From positions 69,865,376-69,929,375 of the forward strand of contig OZ024890.1 of assembly GCA_964017195.1 (NCBI GenBank): DNA of 64,000 nucleotides. The letters run 5' to 3'. Position 1 is the stretch's first letter; every line of letters begins with the position of its first letter. The notes beneath the pieces are model-generated. The model had not been told where the DNA came from and ran no database searches. It saw nothing but the letters and a program-made list of their open reading frames with translations. This DNA is from Siderastrea radians (taxonomy: Eukaryota; Cnidaria; Anthozoa; Scleractinia; Rhizangiidae). Shown piece by piece: positions 35,481 through 48,048 of the stretch. The translations under genes and the position numbers were made by a program.

Positions 35481-36060
35481 ACTTTAAAAAGATAGAATTA
35501 TGTGTAGATCATCACAGTGAAGGTGTTTCAACCTAAGCGGTTGAAAAGAAGAAACCTGAAAAAATTCAGAATTGAACGGGAATCGAACGCATGACCTCTG
35601 CGATACCGGTGCAGCGCTCTAACCAACTGAGCTATCAAGCCAACTGGGAGCCGGTCAATTGAGAATTCTTATTTATCCCGTAGATGGAGAATGAATGAAT
35701 ATTAATATATGAAATTCATGTATTTGAACTGCGGATAAAGATAGAATTATGTGCATGTAGATCATCGCAGTGAGGGTGTTTCAACCTAAGCGGTTGAAAA
35801 GAAGAAACCTGAAAAAATTCAGGCTTGGACGGGAATCGAACCCATGACCTCTGCGATACCGGTGCAGTGCTCTAACCAACTGAGCTATCAAGCCAACTGG
35901 GAGCTGGTCATGGGTTCGATTCCCGTTCGAGCCTGAATTTTTTCAGGTTTCTTCTTTTCAACTGCTTAGGTTGAAACACCTTCACTGCGATGATCTACAC
36001 ATAATTCTATCTTTATCCGCAGTTCAAATACATGAATTTCATATATTAATATTCATTCAC
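35480..36060. repeat. Cluster of three tRNA-derived SINE copies, two in inverted orientation
   Basis: Two minus-strand copies (around 35500-35650 and 35740-35905) carry the complements of box B (GGGAATCGAACCCATGACC in the second) and box A (CTAACCAACTGAGCTA). A third copy (about 35905-36055) is inverted against the second (GGTCATGGGTTCGATTCCCG), and flanking ATATGAATTTCAT-like text extends the palindrome. The shared 3' part contains TTTCAACCTAAGCGGTTG. The anticodon stem-loop is imperfect, so none is called a functional tRNA. Confidence 0.75.
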
Positions 36061-36064
36061 TTTT

Positions 36065-38205
36065 AAAAGAGTTTTGAAACGTTAAATTGTAGCCTACACT
36101 TTAACGATGAAGGAAGAAAAGGTGAAAAAAAAAAGGCTCACGTTGTCCACACAACGGGAGAGTTCGCCAACCGACGTCCACAACGCGAAAAAGACGGGAA
36201 CACAGGGCACATGTCAAGCATATCACCGAGCACATGGAATTCCAACTGAGCATGCGTAGCAGGCTCTCGATTAGCATGCCGTACGTCCTCGTTGCTTAAC
36301 GCGCTAAAAATTCACCCTGATAGTGCAATGTTCCTATATTCCAGATTAATTTTTTCTTAGACAATGCATGGCTATAAAATTCGGCAACTGTCACCTCTTC
36401 CCTCTCAAGGTAAATTTGGACAATCTCACCACAAACAGAAACATAATTTCAAAAGATTCGTCCCCTAAACAGAGGAGAAAGCACAGAAAAAATGTTTTGA
36501 TCTCCTCAACCACATAGAAGTTCTTGAACGTATCAAAGCAGATGTAGTGGAAAGCTGTGCACTTGCAGAGGCTAGATTGTATCAATAGGTTTAAAACACT
36601 GCAAAAAGGCGGAAAATACTTTTTTAATAACAGCTCAGGTAATGTGAGAGCCCTTTGAAATAGTGTCGAGGGGGTAAAGAAAAGCCACAGCAAAACTCAT
36701 CTCAGGCCTAGGAGCGAAATTACTGGAGCGACCTAAAGAGAAAGACTCATGCCAGAGCCGAATTTTTTGCTTGCCAAACGGATATGCGTGTAGAAATTAG
36801 TTAATTACATAAGGACGTTCCTTTACATAAGGACGGACCAAGAGGAGATGTTCATTGCATGTTTAAAACAAATCCTGAAGAGAAGCAAACTCAAGAATAT
36901 GACAAATGTTGGCGCGAGAACGGATGAGGCCGCCCGTCAGTGTTTTCCGGCCCCTTTTCTGGTCTTAAGGTATAAAACACCCCTGCATTTCAGGAAATTT
37001 CCATGTGTGCAATTTTCTTCTCTGTTTTGTCGCCATCCTTTTTGTTATGGACTTTAGGTAAAGCCATGAAAAAAGGGATAAAATCTCTCTTCTTATGGCT
37101 TCTTCCATTGAAAAAAGCTATGATTGGACAATAAATAAAGCTCGTCGGCATCTCTGCCCCATATACCGATTTAGCAAGCTCATGGTTTGCCCATCGTAGT
37201 TGGGAGGAATGGTACTGTGAGCGACAGATAGCACTGTTCGACCCGCTCCAGAAGCCAATCATATCAGAATTCAGCCCACTCGCCACTGACCGTATTTTGA
37301 TATCCTGTTGTGAATCTAGGACAATCGAACGTGACCTTAACTTCTTTAAGCTCTGTTATCATTTTAAACGGGGTGCGGTAACTCGTGTTATTTCCTTCGT
37401 GAGAAGGATATTAACAAATGAACAAAATCCACGGTCATCGAAATGCACTTGTAACAGCCGATAGCGATATTGTACTAGGCCAATGAGCGCTTTTATTAGG
37501 TCACATTCAATGGACAGCGCTTACATTTACGCCCACTGTATCCGGTTTCGGCCGTTTGAAAACTCTTCTTTTTCTATGCGGATTGGCCTTCCGTCCATCC
37601 ACACGGACGCGAAATTTTTTTCTTGTGGACGGGGCTTTAGGATTAAATTCAAAATAGTTGATCTAAAATAAGTTGAGACGCATTACAAACTATCATTGAT
37701 CGGAAGGACTTGTATGGGGAATGACTTTCTAGCCTCTGTCCTCTGTTCGGCAAGCTACTATTTGGTATGATACATAAAAAGGAATGGTAATTACAAAAAA
37801 GATCAACATGAAACGCGCATTTTTCTGCACTGACTTTCTTCGTTTGTGGGAACGTATGGAAAATATATCAAAAGGCCCAAGTTTGATTGCAGACTTCCCC
37901 TTTCCTGCTTCCTTTCCCCAAACCCCCTCCACCATTGCGGCTTACAATGAGGGTTGCATTCAAAAAAGAGAATTTCTCGATTTGTAGCCGGAGTGAAACT
38001 TGTCCCGCTGATTGCGCCAAACGTGTTAAAACTGTTTATTTTGAAATTTAAAATTTCCTTTCATGTGACTCAGGCCCAGTGACCAATTGTTTGCATAAGT
38101 TTTGCTATTTTCTCAGATGCCTTCTTGTTTCTATCGTTGGCTATAGTCATCACCAGTCCTCCAAATGTTTCACTCGGCAAAAAAGGCCTGGTTACGATTG
38201 ATATT
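36065..38205. other. Intergenic, no gene seen
   Basis: Several ORFs of 60-100 codons occur but none shows a domain, consistent splice sites or biased codon use. The longest (minus strand, 36391-36693) is rich in Phe and Leu as expected from reading an A-rich strand backwards. This stretch holds the upstream region of the Ly6 gene. Confidence 0.5.
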
Positions 38206-38211
38206 CAAACG

Positions 38212-38219
38212 TATATAAA
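38212..38219 (+). promoter_or_regulatory. TATA box of the Ly6-type gene
   Basis: TATATAAA lies about 95 bp upstream of the ATG at 38314. With initiation about 30 bp downstream this leaves a 5' UTR of roughly 70 bp. It is the clearest core promoter in the window. Confidence 0.6.
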
Positions 38220-38313
38220 GCAGCTTCTTGACCCACCCACGTTAATTGTGGCATCACTCTTGCCGGCAGATCAGGAGTCACTTTAACACGGCTACCAATT
38301 TTCATGTGCAAAA

Positions 38314-41300
38314 ATGAACGGATTTGTTCTCGGCGTTCTTTTCCTGGTTGCTCTTCCTTGTGGTATGTATGTTTAGAAAACTTTTGTTTCCCGTTTCACC
38401 TTTCAAATCATTCGTCTCTGGTGAATTTAATTATTTCGCGCGAAAAGGGATTATGAAAGAAAGCCAAACAAGTGTCACAGCCACACGATGCATAAGTTAG
38501 AAAGCCCTCTCAAGGACTCCCCAGCGAAATCTTTCAGCTTTAAACGTCGTTAATCGACGTTTATTCTTTGCCTATACGCAATTCTCGGGTTCGCAACATA
38601 ACGCTTATCCCGGGATCAAGTATTAAGCAATCGATGGTAGGTCAATAGAGCGCTTTTCAAATGAGTGTCGTAAAACCAAAACCAAAGTAATTACCCCAGC
38701 CAATCACAACAGACACAAATTACCCAATGAACCAATCAGAACTCGAAGCAAGTACATGTAACCGGCGTCAAGGGCGGGAAAACGCGTGCGAGCGCGAGCA
38801 AGTCGCGACAGATTGGTTTGAGTTTTACTCCTGATTGGTCGAGAAAGTGGCGCGAAAGGTTTTATCCAATCACAGAGCGAAGTAAAGCAAAACCAAAGCA
38901 AAACACGAATTACTTTCGACACTCAATTGAAAACCGCTCTATAGTGTGTTCAATAAATAAGTGTAACTAATCCAGTTAATAAGAAATTTCAGTTTGTTGA
39001 TTTTCTGTTGAAATGTTGGAGAGGTACAGATAACAAGAAGGAAAATTTCCAAAGTGTTTTTGTTTTGTAGAGTGCGGTTTCTCACTTTAACTTCACATCT
39101 CACGTATTTGGTGCTTTACTTAAAAGCCCGTAATTATCTGGGTAAAGGATTCACCACGGTAACTCATTCACGTATCCCTTAGCTTTTTGTCTCCGGATCT
39201 ACTCTGAAACAGCTACTCAGCCAAACACGGCAAAGCCTATAGAATTAAGTATAATGCGTCTTAAATTAGATGTAACTTCAGCTGGGCACAAATCATTTTT
39301 CTTGTCAAATAAATAAACGCGAATATTTGCAGCCAACTAAAAGAAAGTACATGGATAAACACCCACGAATTCGCTAGGCAAATGTTTACTGAAGATTTCA
39401 CTTTCGTGGTAAAAAAGAAGGAAAACTGATATTATTTTTGATCTTACCAGTTAGTTGGTTCCAGAACATTTAAGTAAAAGCGCGAAGAGTCATATGCTAA
39501 TTTTACGCTAGGAGTTCTTTATAATCTTTTTGTTTAACCACTCCCTGTTATTAAAATCCCGCTGTTATTCCGTTAATTGTTCATTGAAAATCATTTGACC
39601 GGAATAAGCGTTTGCCCTGAATGTATTTGTTTAACCGAGGTGAGCTATAGTAACGCCACAGAAAATGTTTTTTTTTAACGTTTCAAATTCCTCCAAAAAA
39701 GTGCTTTTAAATCTCGGTAATATACCCAAAATTGGTACATTGCCAGTTGTCGACTGTTTTCAAATATTTTAATTTTATGATGGTTTGCTTTGATTGACCT
39801 GACCATCGCTCAGGCACCAGCGAGTAATTAAGACAAAAGACCCTTTGAACGACTGAATAAATTGTGTTCAATGGAGATAACATGTATTTTCAATCCAGTT
39901 TACGTATTGCAAAGCTAAACATTTTTTGTGCTTCTTCTAAAAACTCCACCAAAAAAGATTCAAAAGTTAGGTTCTTTTGATCGATCTTGTGGATTGAAAA
40001 ATTCATACAATTCCCTGATCCTTACTAATGTTCGCACATTCCAATAAAGCAAAAGACGCTTTGAGCGAATGACTAAATAAGATTGGAGGAAAGAAATCCA
40101 ATGTTGAAACATTTCAAAGCTTAACAGCCTTATTTGATGCGATACGGGATCAAAATATTGAAGCCATTTTGGGGTGTTTACGTGTGTTTAATTGTTTGCT
40201 TTCTCCTGGCAATTATTCAAACATTCCAGTAAAACAATCTAACCTCTTAAACGAATAAATTGAGTTTAAATATAGTCGTGCTTCTTTTACTATGCAAGCA
40301 TTTCAAAACCAAAAGACAAATCACCCTTTCCAAAGACACGATCTTGCCGCTAAAGTAAGTAGCTAACTGACATATGGCCTGCGTTCCCGCCGTGCAAATC
40401 GGCGTTTCCATTCACTAATCTAGAACAGCCATTGTGATGCGCTCGGCTCTGCATTGAATTTCTTTGCCCAGGGGCATCAGTTCAAAACAAAGGGACTTAA
40501 AAGACCCCTAAATTGGAGTTGAAATGAAAACATACTGTAATCTATTCTGTGAACGTCATAGGACCTAGCGAAAATGCCGCTTTAACTGACAATAATCTTG
40601 TCATTACTGTTCAGTTTTATTCTGGGGGACGCCTATTAAGTATGCTAAATTTAAGGCAAGCAAAGCAATGGAATAGACTAAACAAAGGATTCCTTTTAGA
40701 AGACGACAACAACGCAGAAAATGTGAACGTGATTTCAAAGGCACCGTTTTGTATAGTATACGTGACTTTGACGGAATTAATTAGACTGCGAGTAGTCTCT
40801 AATTCTGGCGATCGCGATTGTGGGGCAGGCGAAATACACACACGCGCGGGCGCGAAATTTCGCGGAGATGGGATGCGAGGGGAGCGCCAAAATTTTTTGG
40901 CGCTCCCCTCGCGTCGCGTCTCCTCGAAATTTCGCGCGCGGGCGCGTGTGTATTTCGCCCGCCCCATAATCGCGATCGCCAAAATTTGAGACTACTCGCA
41001 GTCTAGAATTAATGCGCAAGAGGCGTAACGATTGTTTGGAAGGAATTGATGTATTTTAGCTTAACTGAAATGTTTCAGCTACTTTAAAATTAGTTTGAAT
41101 TTATTTCAATGTCTTCAAGGTTGAGTATTCCACACTGAAAGATGACAGTTTCCCGGTGTGCGGGGTGAAATATCTCCAAAGTGTTTGTCGGATACCACTG
41201 CATTCCCGAAAGCCACCCTAAAATTTCCATTCATTTGCCAATTAACCAGCGGCATTCAGTATGTTACGTACGCCGCTAAATGTTGCAACACATTTGCGTC

Positions 41301-42973
41301 CATCAAAAATGCCTGGCAAAATGTTGGGAAAACTGATCAATATCACAAAAGTGCATGATCATACTGTATGCTAAACATTCAAAAATTGCTGCTGTGCGAA
41401 TAAGGAAACAGTTTGCCCGCAATTTGTTACCCCACTTGCCTGTTCAAAGCACCGTTTGAGCATGGCATTCCTGTGCAACCTTATCGACCGTTCGAATTCT
41501 TAGGTACGTTGCGTCACTGTCCAAAACTGGAAGATTTCTTCCCGCCGCTTTTTAGTTCTGCATCCATAAAAGAGTAGGCAAGAGTTGCTCTGAAACCAAT
41601 CTTGATGTTATCTTTTTATAGCCCTGGGAATACAGTGTTACAAATGCAAGATCAGTGGTCCGACTTCTTTGTGCGATAAAGAACTGTCCAATACCACAGA
41701 CCTCGTCAACTGTTCAGTTTCCAGTGTACCAGGAGTCACCTACGATGCATGTGTGACAACTGCGCTCACCATTAAGTCTAAAGTTGGTAACATAGAAAGA
41801 GCTGCTTTCATGATGACCTGCGGGCAAAAGGTGGGTAACAAAGACTAGTAAGATAGCCACAATACGGAAAAAAAACCATTCCTTTAGACGGGACGGAGAC
41901 TACAAAAACACAATTCATGAAAGGTTAAACAAACACTATTACAAAGTGCAAGCAAGCCATTTGCATTCCAAAAGGAGCTATTTTCGTCTCTTGGACAATG
42001 TTTCATCAAGCCATACTTAATACTTAAGACGATTTCCGCTCAACGTCCGAGCAGTAAGTGCAAAAATTAAGTTACCAAAAAAAATACTTGCAGCACTGTC
42101 ACATTTTGAGAACAGATAAGAAGAACTTATCGTTACTTTTGCTCCCAAGCTGACCCCGCGAGAGAAAATTGGATTTGAAGTTATCCATATTTCAATTAAA
42201 AAGACGCTTCATGTCAGTTCAAAACAAAATGGCGCCCGTTTTTAGCATACTTTTACGAGATTTGAAATTAATTTTCTTGAGAATGCTTGAGAATTTCATC
42301 GCGGGGTCACTTGGGCAAGTGAACTAGAGTGAGATGTTTCAAATAGCACTTAAAATGTTACCGTGCTATGAGTAGTTTTTGGTAAATATTTTTTGCACTT
42401 ATTGTTCGAAAGTTGAGCGGAATCCGTCTTAATTGTTCATCCTACTTAGTCTGCGACCTATTTCTCTAATCTAGCAATCGTTCAAAAATCCATTCCGAAT
42501 GCCAGCTTATTTGTTCGGTTCGTTTGCTCGTCAGTCAGTCAGTCAGTCAATCCGTCAGTCAGTCAGTCAGTCAGTCAGTCAACCAGTCAGTCAGTCAGTC
42601 AGTCAGACAGCCAGTCAGTCAGTCAGTCAGTCAGTCAGCCAGTCAGTGGGTCAGTGAGTCAGTCAATTACAGTCAGGGACCTTTTTAAAAAATACAGTAA
42701 AGACGGTAAATGACATCAAATAATCCTTTACAGAGTATCTGCTCCAAGATACAAGCTGAAAACTGTGGACCTGATGGCATAAGAAAATACCTCGACAAAG
42801 TTCCTGGGTTTGAAGTCACCAAATGCGGAGCGGCTTGTTGCCAGACCCCCATGTGTAACACACGAAACATCGTCGAACCTAAACCTGTCACCAGGAGCCT
42901 GGGTGCTAATACAAGCGCCTCACTTGTCATCAGCGGAATAATGGCTGTCTTAGGATCCGTTTTGTTCGCTTAA
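38314..42973 (+). CDS. Ly6/uPAR (three-finger) family protein, GPI-anchored type
   Basis: Three exons, 38314-38362, 41622-41830 and 42734-42973, join in phase to 165 residues. Exon 1 is a hydrophobic signal peptide (MNGFVLGVLFLVALPC). Exon 2 begins GIQCYKCKISGPTSLCD, the usual CxxC start of the Ly6 fold, and carries further cysteines. Exon 3 ends the fold with CCQTPMCN, matching the CCxxxxCN signature. After this come a spacer and a hydrophobic C-terminus (SLVISGIMAVLGSVLFA) with no cytoplasmic tail, as for GPI attachment. The one-exon signal, then two exons splitting the three-finger domain, is the usual Ly6 layout. Such proteins sit on the outer cell surface and bind receptors or other ligands; the partner here is unknown. 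A truncated relative lies at 55830. The ATG at 38304 is out of frame and is rejected as the start. Confidence 0.88.
38648..38939. mobile_element. TA-flanked MITE carrying six CCAAT boxes in Ly6 intron 1
   Basis: GAGCGCTTTTCAAATGAGTG at the left and CACTCAATTGAAAACCGCTC at the right are inverted repeats, flanked by TA (38646-38647 and 38940-38941). The interior holds six CCAAT pentamers in both orientations (CCAAT at about 38699, 38726 and 38732; ATTGG near 38812 and 38834; CCAAT near 38865). It lies 290 bp after exon 1. There is no transposase. Confidence 0.65.
40782..41005. mobile_element. Full-length palindromic hAT-like MITE with 8-bp TSD
   Basis: The termini TAGACTGCGAGTAGTCTC and their perfect complement enclose 224 bp that fold almost end to end, with a very GC-rich core. 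GAATTAAT flanks it on both sides (40774-40781 and 41006-41013). Block B at about 55340-55347 has a single GAATTAAT with no insert. An 8-bp duplication fits the hAT superfamily. The long ORFs here on both strands are by-products of the palindrome. Confidence 0.85.
42531..42664. repeat. TCAG tetranucleotide microsatellite in Ly6 intron 2
   Basis: About 30 units of TCAG with a few variants end 70 bp before exon 3. Block B keeps only a few units at about 56374-56390. Confidence 0.9.
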
Positions 42974-43227
42974 GGCCTAGGTCTCCTTCTCAAGTTAATC
43001 TCTTTTAACGTCCAGTGAAAAAAATAGCAATAGGCGACAATTTTCTCTAATTTTACTTGTAGTTTACAGTTTCTGACTGAAAGAGACGGATGTCTTCGCC
43101 CCCGGCAGTTTTCTTTGAAATGACAGAGTGAGAAAGCTCGCATCCAATCATTGAATGAAATCACTGTCCTTTGAAATTGAGTAATTTTATGGTATTTTGT
43201 ATTTTTGTATTCTCACCAAGCAGCAGT

Positions 43228-43233
43228 AATAAA
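43228..43233 (+). terminator. Poly(A) signal of the Ly6-type gene
   Basis: AATAAA lies about 255 bp after the stop codon and is followed by a TGTC/TGTCGTG stretch. Confidence 0.6.
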
Positions 43234-46200
43234 TGTCACTTCTTAGAAAACCTGTCGTGAATCATACTTCTGCAAAGTAATAATTACCGACCTCTTCAGT
43301 ATGGCTTTTCCCTGTACAACAGGCGTCCCCAACTATGTACTAACTTATCAGTAATACTTTGGCCAGTTTGCCCCAGAAGAGAGCGAGATGCCGCAGGTAT
43401 TCAGCGATGCACTACTGATCGAGATGATGAAAGGAAGGAAAATAACATTAGAAAACTAGCTTTTTTTGTCATGTTCGCGGGGTGCGAATGTCTTGGAATA
43501 CAATTCTTGTCATAGAAACTAAACCGGAGTCAAGTAATTTACCCAAACCTTCAATTTTTCAATCTAAGAATTGTGAACTTAAGGCCGCGGGTGACAAGCT
43601 GCTCATGAATAAATTTATAAGGCAAAATTTTGGTGGAGGTCGTACGTTAAAAAACTTTAGATCTTGATCGTTTGGGAGCCGATTTCGTTGAAACTTAATA
43701 GAGGGCTTGAGGAATGTTGGAAGTGCAACAAGATTGTTTTTCCTTTGATAAATTGCGTTTCTTTGCGATGCTTTGCGCTTCCAAAGTTAAGATTTGGTAA
43801 AACGCGACTCCGTGTCCAAGTTTTCTCCTCGTGGAGAAGACAACGCTTCTTGATTTTGCCACTAATTGATCAGTTAAAACCTCTATTGTGTCACAACAGT
43901 AACCGATTTTGTGATTTCAAGTTCCACTGAAAGTTATAAGCCTTTAAATTAGGAAAATCGTCCTTGTTTAAACTTGAAGACTTAAAAATTCTGTTAAAAA
44001 GCCTGTTTTAAAAAAGTGCTTCTGTTGTGACAACCTACAACACACCTATTTTAATTTACCTGTCTGCTGTGTCAGTTCAGGAAATTTTATATCCGTGCTG
44101 TATTCTTGGACACAAAATTGGTGGTTTTACGGCTTCCGAAGGCTTATCGAAGAAACACGAGTGTTTAAGCCAAGAATATTTTATTATGCAAATTATGGAT
44201 ATAAAAATTAAGAAGCTATTGTTAACACTCCAGAAACAAACAATAGGTTGCATGCAATCTAAAAAAAATCGTGTGTTTTCTGTCGAAAATAATAAACGAA
44301 AGAAAAAAGCATTGATGCTGAACCAATTAATATTTATACCACACACAAAATAGAAAGAGAATTTTACTATCGATAGTTTCAAAGCGGATTTTTTCCGCAT
44401 AAACGTAGAATTAAACACTAATTAAAACCAAAAAGAACGACGAAATCGAACTCTTTTATTATTTTCCAGTCTGTGGAGCAGTGTATATATACACAGAAAA
44501 ACCTTCACGGAGTTCCACTTACGAAAGACCCAGATGTTGATAAATATTGGACACAAAATTGGTGATGTTGATAAATATTCGAGATAAAGATTGAAACAGT
44601 ATTTTATTTTATTTGATTGTTTTGCTGGAAAAATTCTAAAAAGTTGCAATTAACGTTTCAACTAACAGATAAAGAATAAAAAGAATGGTACAGATACAAC
44701 AAGCGAGCGCTTAACGCATTTATTTTTATTGTTATTATGAAAATTTTGAGTAGCCCCGCAGCTCTTAATAACCTCTAATTTCATTGGACCTTGGTATCAC
44801 GCAGCTCTATTGTTTTCGGGGCTAGGGTCCATTGTTTTGTTGTTTGGTGTATTGTTTCTCAGCAAATCAGAGAAGACCTTGTAAGAACTGCGACATCGTC
44901 CAAAATTTTTATTTAACGATACTTAAAATGCACAATATTTCCTGCCACACGATGAAACGCACGAGCAATCATTGATGCATAAACCAAAGATTTTATACTG
45001 CAGAGCCTACTTATGAATATTTCGCTCAATGTCGCCATCATTCGTCGCACTTCGTGCATACGCTTTAAATAAACTGGAATACTGAGTTTCTTGTCTCTCA
45101 TCCGCGGCCTTAAGATAAAAAGGCCAAGGATTTTACTGATACAAATTGAAGGGAGTTACCTGTGCAAGAAAGTGGGAGTCACGATTTTAATTTCTTCAAA
45201 GAATAAAGAAAAAATACAGGAAAATGTGCTGAAAATGTTACTGATGACAACTCTCAAAAGTGATCAGTAAAAACTTATGCCTGGCACCTGAGCTGGCATT
45301 TCTTAAAAGCTCTAAAACTAAAATGTTACAGGGTTTTTTGCCACAAGAATCCCGTTTTTCCCAACAAACAGTATATTTCGTGTCATGTTTGCATCCCCGC
45401 AATATAGTGAAAACAAAGATAAAAAACTCGAAAATTGGCCTATTGGGGCCAGCTGTGATGCAAACTTATCGGAAGAACTGCCGATACTCAACCCAACTCA
45501 TCGTTTGCATTCCCCCGGCAATTAATAACTGCGATACTGGCTGAACGGTGGTAAATGCTGCTATATGCCAGCGCAATTAATATTTCAGGCAAGCACCCAG
45601 AGCGAAAAGCAAACGCTCGGGCACAGTGGTGTTCTGTGGGGATGCTACCCTCATTTAAGGCATTGAAGCTTTATAAGTATGTTCTATCCCAAAGGGTGTA
45701 TTTCTTTAACCACTGATCTGAAAGGGGAAAAGATTTTGATCATTTTGGCGACATAAGTAAAACAGTCCTGTTGTGTTCCACCTTCCGGTACATTTTTCAT
45801 GAAATATGATTTAAAGAATCATAAACTTAAAACTCTCAAGGTCTCCGTCCTCGACGGGGGAAGGACAGGCGACTAAATTCAGCCGGACTACGAACTGTTG
45901 CTTGACAGCCTCAAGATGCCTTTTTGCAGACAAACATAACGAATAAACGTCATTAATAAACGTCATTACGCAACTGAAGTTGAAAGCGCAACAAATAAAA
46001 AAAGATGCATGCAGAATCTCAATCACGAATTTTATTTAATCGTTAAAATCTGGTTAGTAATAGTACGATTAAACGGGATTAAACTGAATGCTGAATGGTG
46101 CAACATAACATATATACCAATAAAATACTCATTAGCCAAACCCGAATGTAAGGAAGACTTCGTTTGTTTCCCCAAATTCGTTATGACAGGGTTTCGTTAT

Positions 46201-46599
46201 AAACGAATCCCCGTCATAACAAACACATTTTCTCAGTCCCTTGGCATTTTGTCATACTTGGGTTCCACTGCATATGGAGGTACCACCAGGGTGGCATTGG
46301 GCGAAAGGGCGAAAGGGCAAAAGGGTGGATAACTTTGGCGCCTCCGTCAACAGTTCCAGTCTCCGTTTTTGGTTCTCCTAAGGTGCGCGTTTGTACGCCG
46401 AACCAATTTACACAAAAATAGGGACTGTATTGTATTCTTGTTGCTCATACCGTGACGGTTTGACATTTATGATTAACTACGCTGTACTTGACAAACTCGC
46501 GGCAACGTGGTGTTTATTAAGTAGCAATCTTTGGGTTTGACAATAGTTTATCAATTCAACACACAGGACTTATTTTTTACAAACTAAAACTTTATCAAC

Positions 46600-46615
46600 A
46601 AACAAACAAGGGGGT

Positions 46616-46651
<36 letters not shown>

Positions 46652-46860
46652 GACGTGAAACACAAAATTTTGGATTTATCAACTGAGTTCATAAGGTAAA
46701 TTGGCCACCGTAAAGAGATTGAGAGCTGACGTTTCAAGCGTTAGCCGTCAGAACGCTGACGGAGGGCTAACGCTCGAAACGTCAGCTCTCAATCTCTTTA
46801 CGGTGGCCAATTAACCTTATCAACTCAGTTAACGTTGATAAATCCAAAATTTTAAAATTT
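46600..46860. repeat. Dispersed repeat family, copy 3 (strong hairpin)
   Basis: It is related to 5340-5545 and 14210-14345 (TTTCTAAAGAAACTGTGGTG; GGTAAATTGGCCACCGTAAA). The two arms, each with AGAGCTGACGTTT or its complement, meet head to head around 46745-46765, making a hairpin with arms of about 100 bp. It lies just outside the region shared with block B. Confidence 0.75.
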
Positions 46861-47154
46861 TATCAAACCCCAATATTGATGACATCGGGTATGAAAACGA
46901 CCAATTATAGTAAAGAGAACGTTTGTTGGAAAATACTGCAATATATATTTCTCGACCTCCATTTTCTCCTGTATGAGGGCAACAAATTGGTATCTCATAT
47001 CATTGACACAGTGAAATTATTTGCCAATTAGGATAAGAAGGACCAAGCTAGGTAAAAATAACAGGCACGAGAGTTAAATTTCTTTACATGTAACAACGTA
47101 CTATTCGTACATGATACGTCAAATGAATGGTTTGACTCATTTTCCCATCACCTT

Positions 47155-48048
47155 TCATTTCATTTTAGGAAGAGGAGAATTTGAGGCCATAGACCACCGT
47201 TGAATATGGCCAGAAGGCTGTTCAACTACACTATCTGATATTTTCACGTAAAGCTGGGTTTTGGGATCATAGGTTGCACCGCGGCCAATATATCCATACT
47301 CGATTTCCAAGTAAGCGTTGAGGTCGTTCATCCCATACACATCCAACCCTTCAAAACTGTAGGTCGTAAGAGGAAAAAATATGGATTTTGGATAGGCCCT
47401 CTTTCTATAATCGTAGTGACCGGGAATGTTCCAGTTGACACAGAAGCAATTCGAACTGTCTGGGTGTTGTCCCAGAGTGAAAACATGGACGAAATTTACA
47501 TCGAAAAATCCATCAACTGGGATGCCAAATTGTGTCAGAAGTTTTCTGGTAGCGAAAAATTTAACACGCTTTACACCAATCCCATTATATGGGATTTCAG
47601 TTCCGTCTGCTTCAAACCAGTCGTTCTTATTGCGTTGACAGTAATTTGACATGACCACGTCACCTTCGTTTAACCCAGTGAAAAAATCGATATTCTTAAC
47701 TGCGCTTGTGTAATCAGCCTCTAAAATTGCGATGTCAATATCATCGTCGTGCTCGATCATTCTTCCACCTTCACGATAAACTGCCAGCGCTGTGCCACCA
47801 TATATGAAGTACTTAACGTTTATGTTATTGAAGTAGTCGGTGACCAGCTTCATGAGGTGAACTCGGACAGGCTTCAGCTTTTGATTTTCCTTCAGTTTGT
47901 CTTGTAAGTTATCTGCGCGACATGAACCCCACATGTCAAAACTAAGGAACTTATGATTTTCCTCAACTTTATAAAGGGTATCCAGACACAGTCCATCTTA
48001 GTCATCACTGTCAGAGCCGGCCGAGGTGACTGGTTCTGATTTAGACAT
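47155..48048 (-). pseudogene. LicD/fukutin-like nucleotidyltransferase, copy A (premature stop)
   Basis: Aligned with the open copy at 57662-58561, this copy starts at the same ATG (48048) but has TAA at codon 17 (plus-strand 47998-48000), where the other reads TCA in the acidic run SDSDDSDG. An open frame of 259 codons restarts at 47934. It also lacks two residues (a 6-bp deletion after VNFVH). The motif GGTALAVYREGG followed by EHDDDIDIAI matches the nucleotide- and metal-binding Asp motif of LicD-type transferases, and EIEYGYIGRG near the end recalls the family's YG motif. A product starting at the internal Met would keep the whole domain, so loss of function is likely but not proven. An AG acceptor precedes the original ATG. 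Confidence 0.7.

Noticed and set aside
35585..35650. tRNA gene on the minus strand
   Set aside because: Box A and box B are good but the anticodon stem-loop is imperfect, position 33 is not T, and the sequence belongs to a three-copy repeat with a long non-tRNA tail.
36391..36693. Minus-strand 100-codon ORF as a gene
   Set aside because: Its Phe/Leu-rich composition mirrors an A-rich plus strand; no motif, start context or splice evidence.
40549..41019. Several long ORFs on both strands over the Ly6 intron
   Set aside because: They run through a palindromic MITE; the Arg/Ala-rich peptides are mirror readings of its GC-rich arms, and the paralogous block lacks the insert.
42531..42664. CRISPR-like or tandem-array structure
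   Set aside because: It is a plain TCAG microsatellite with no spacers; the genome is eukaryotic.
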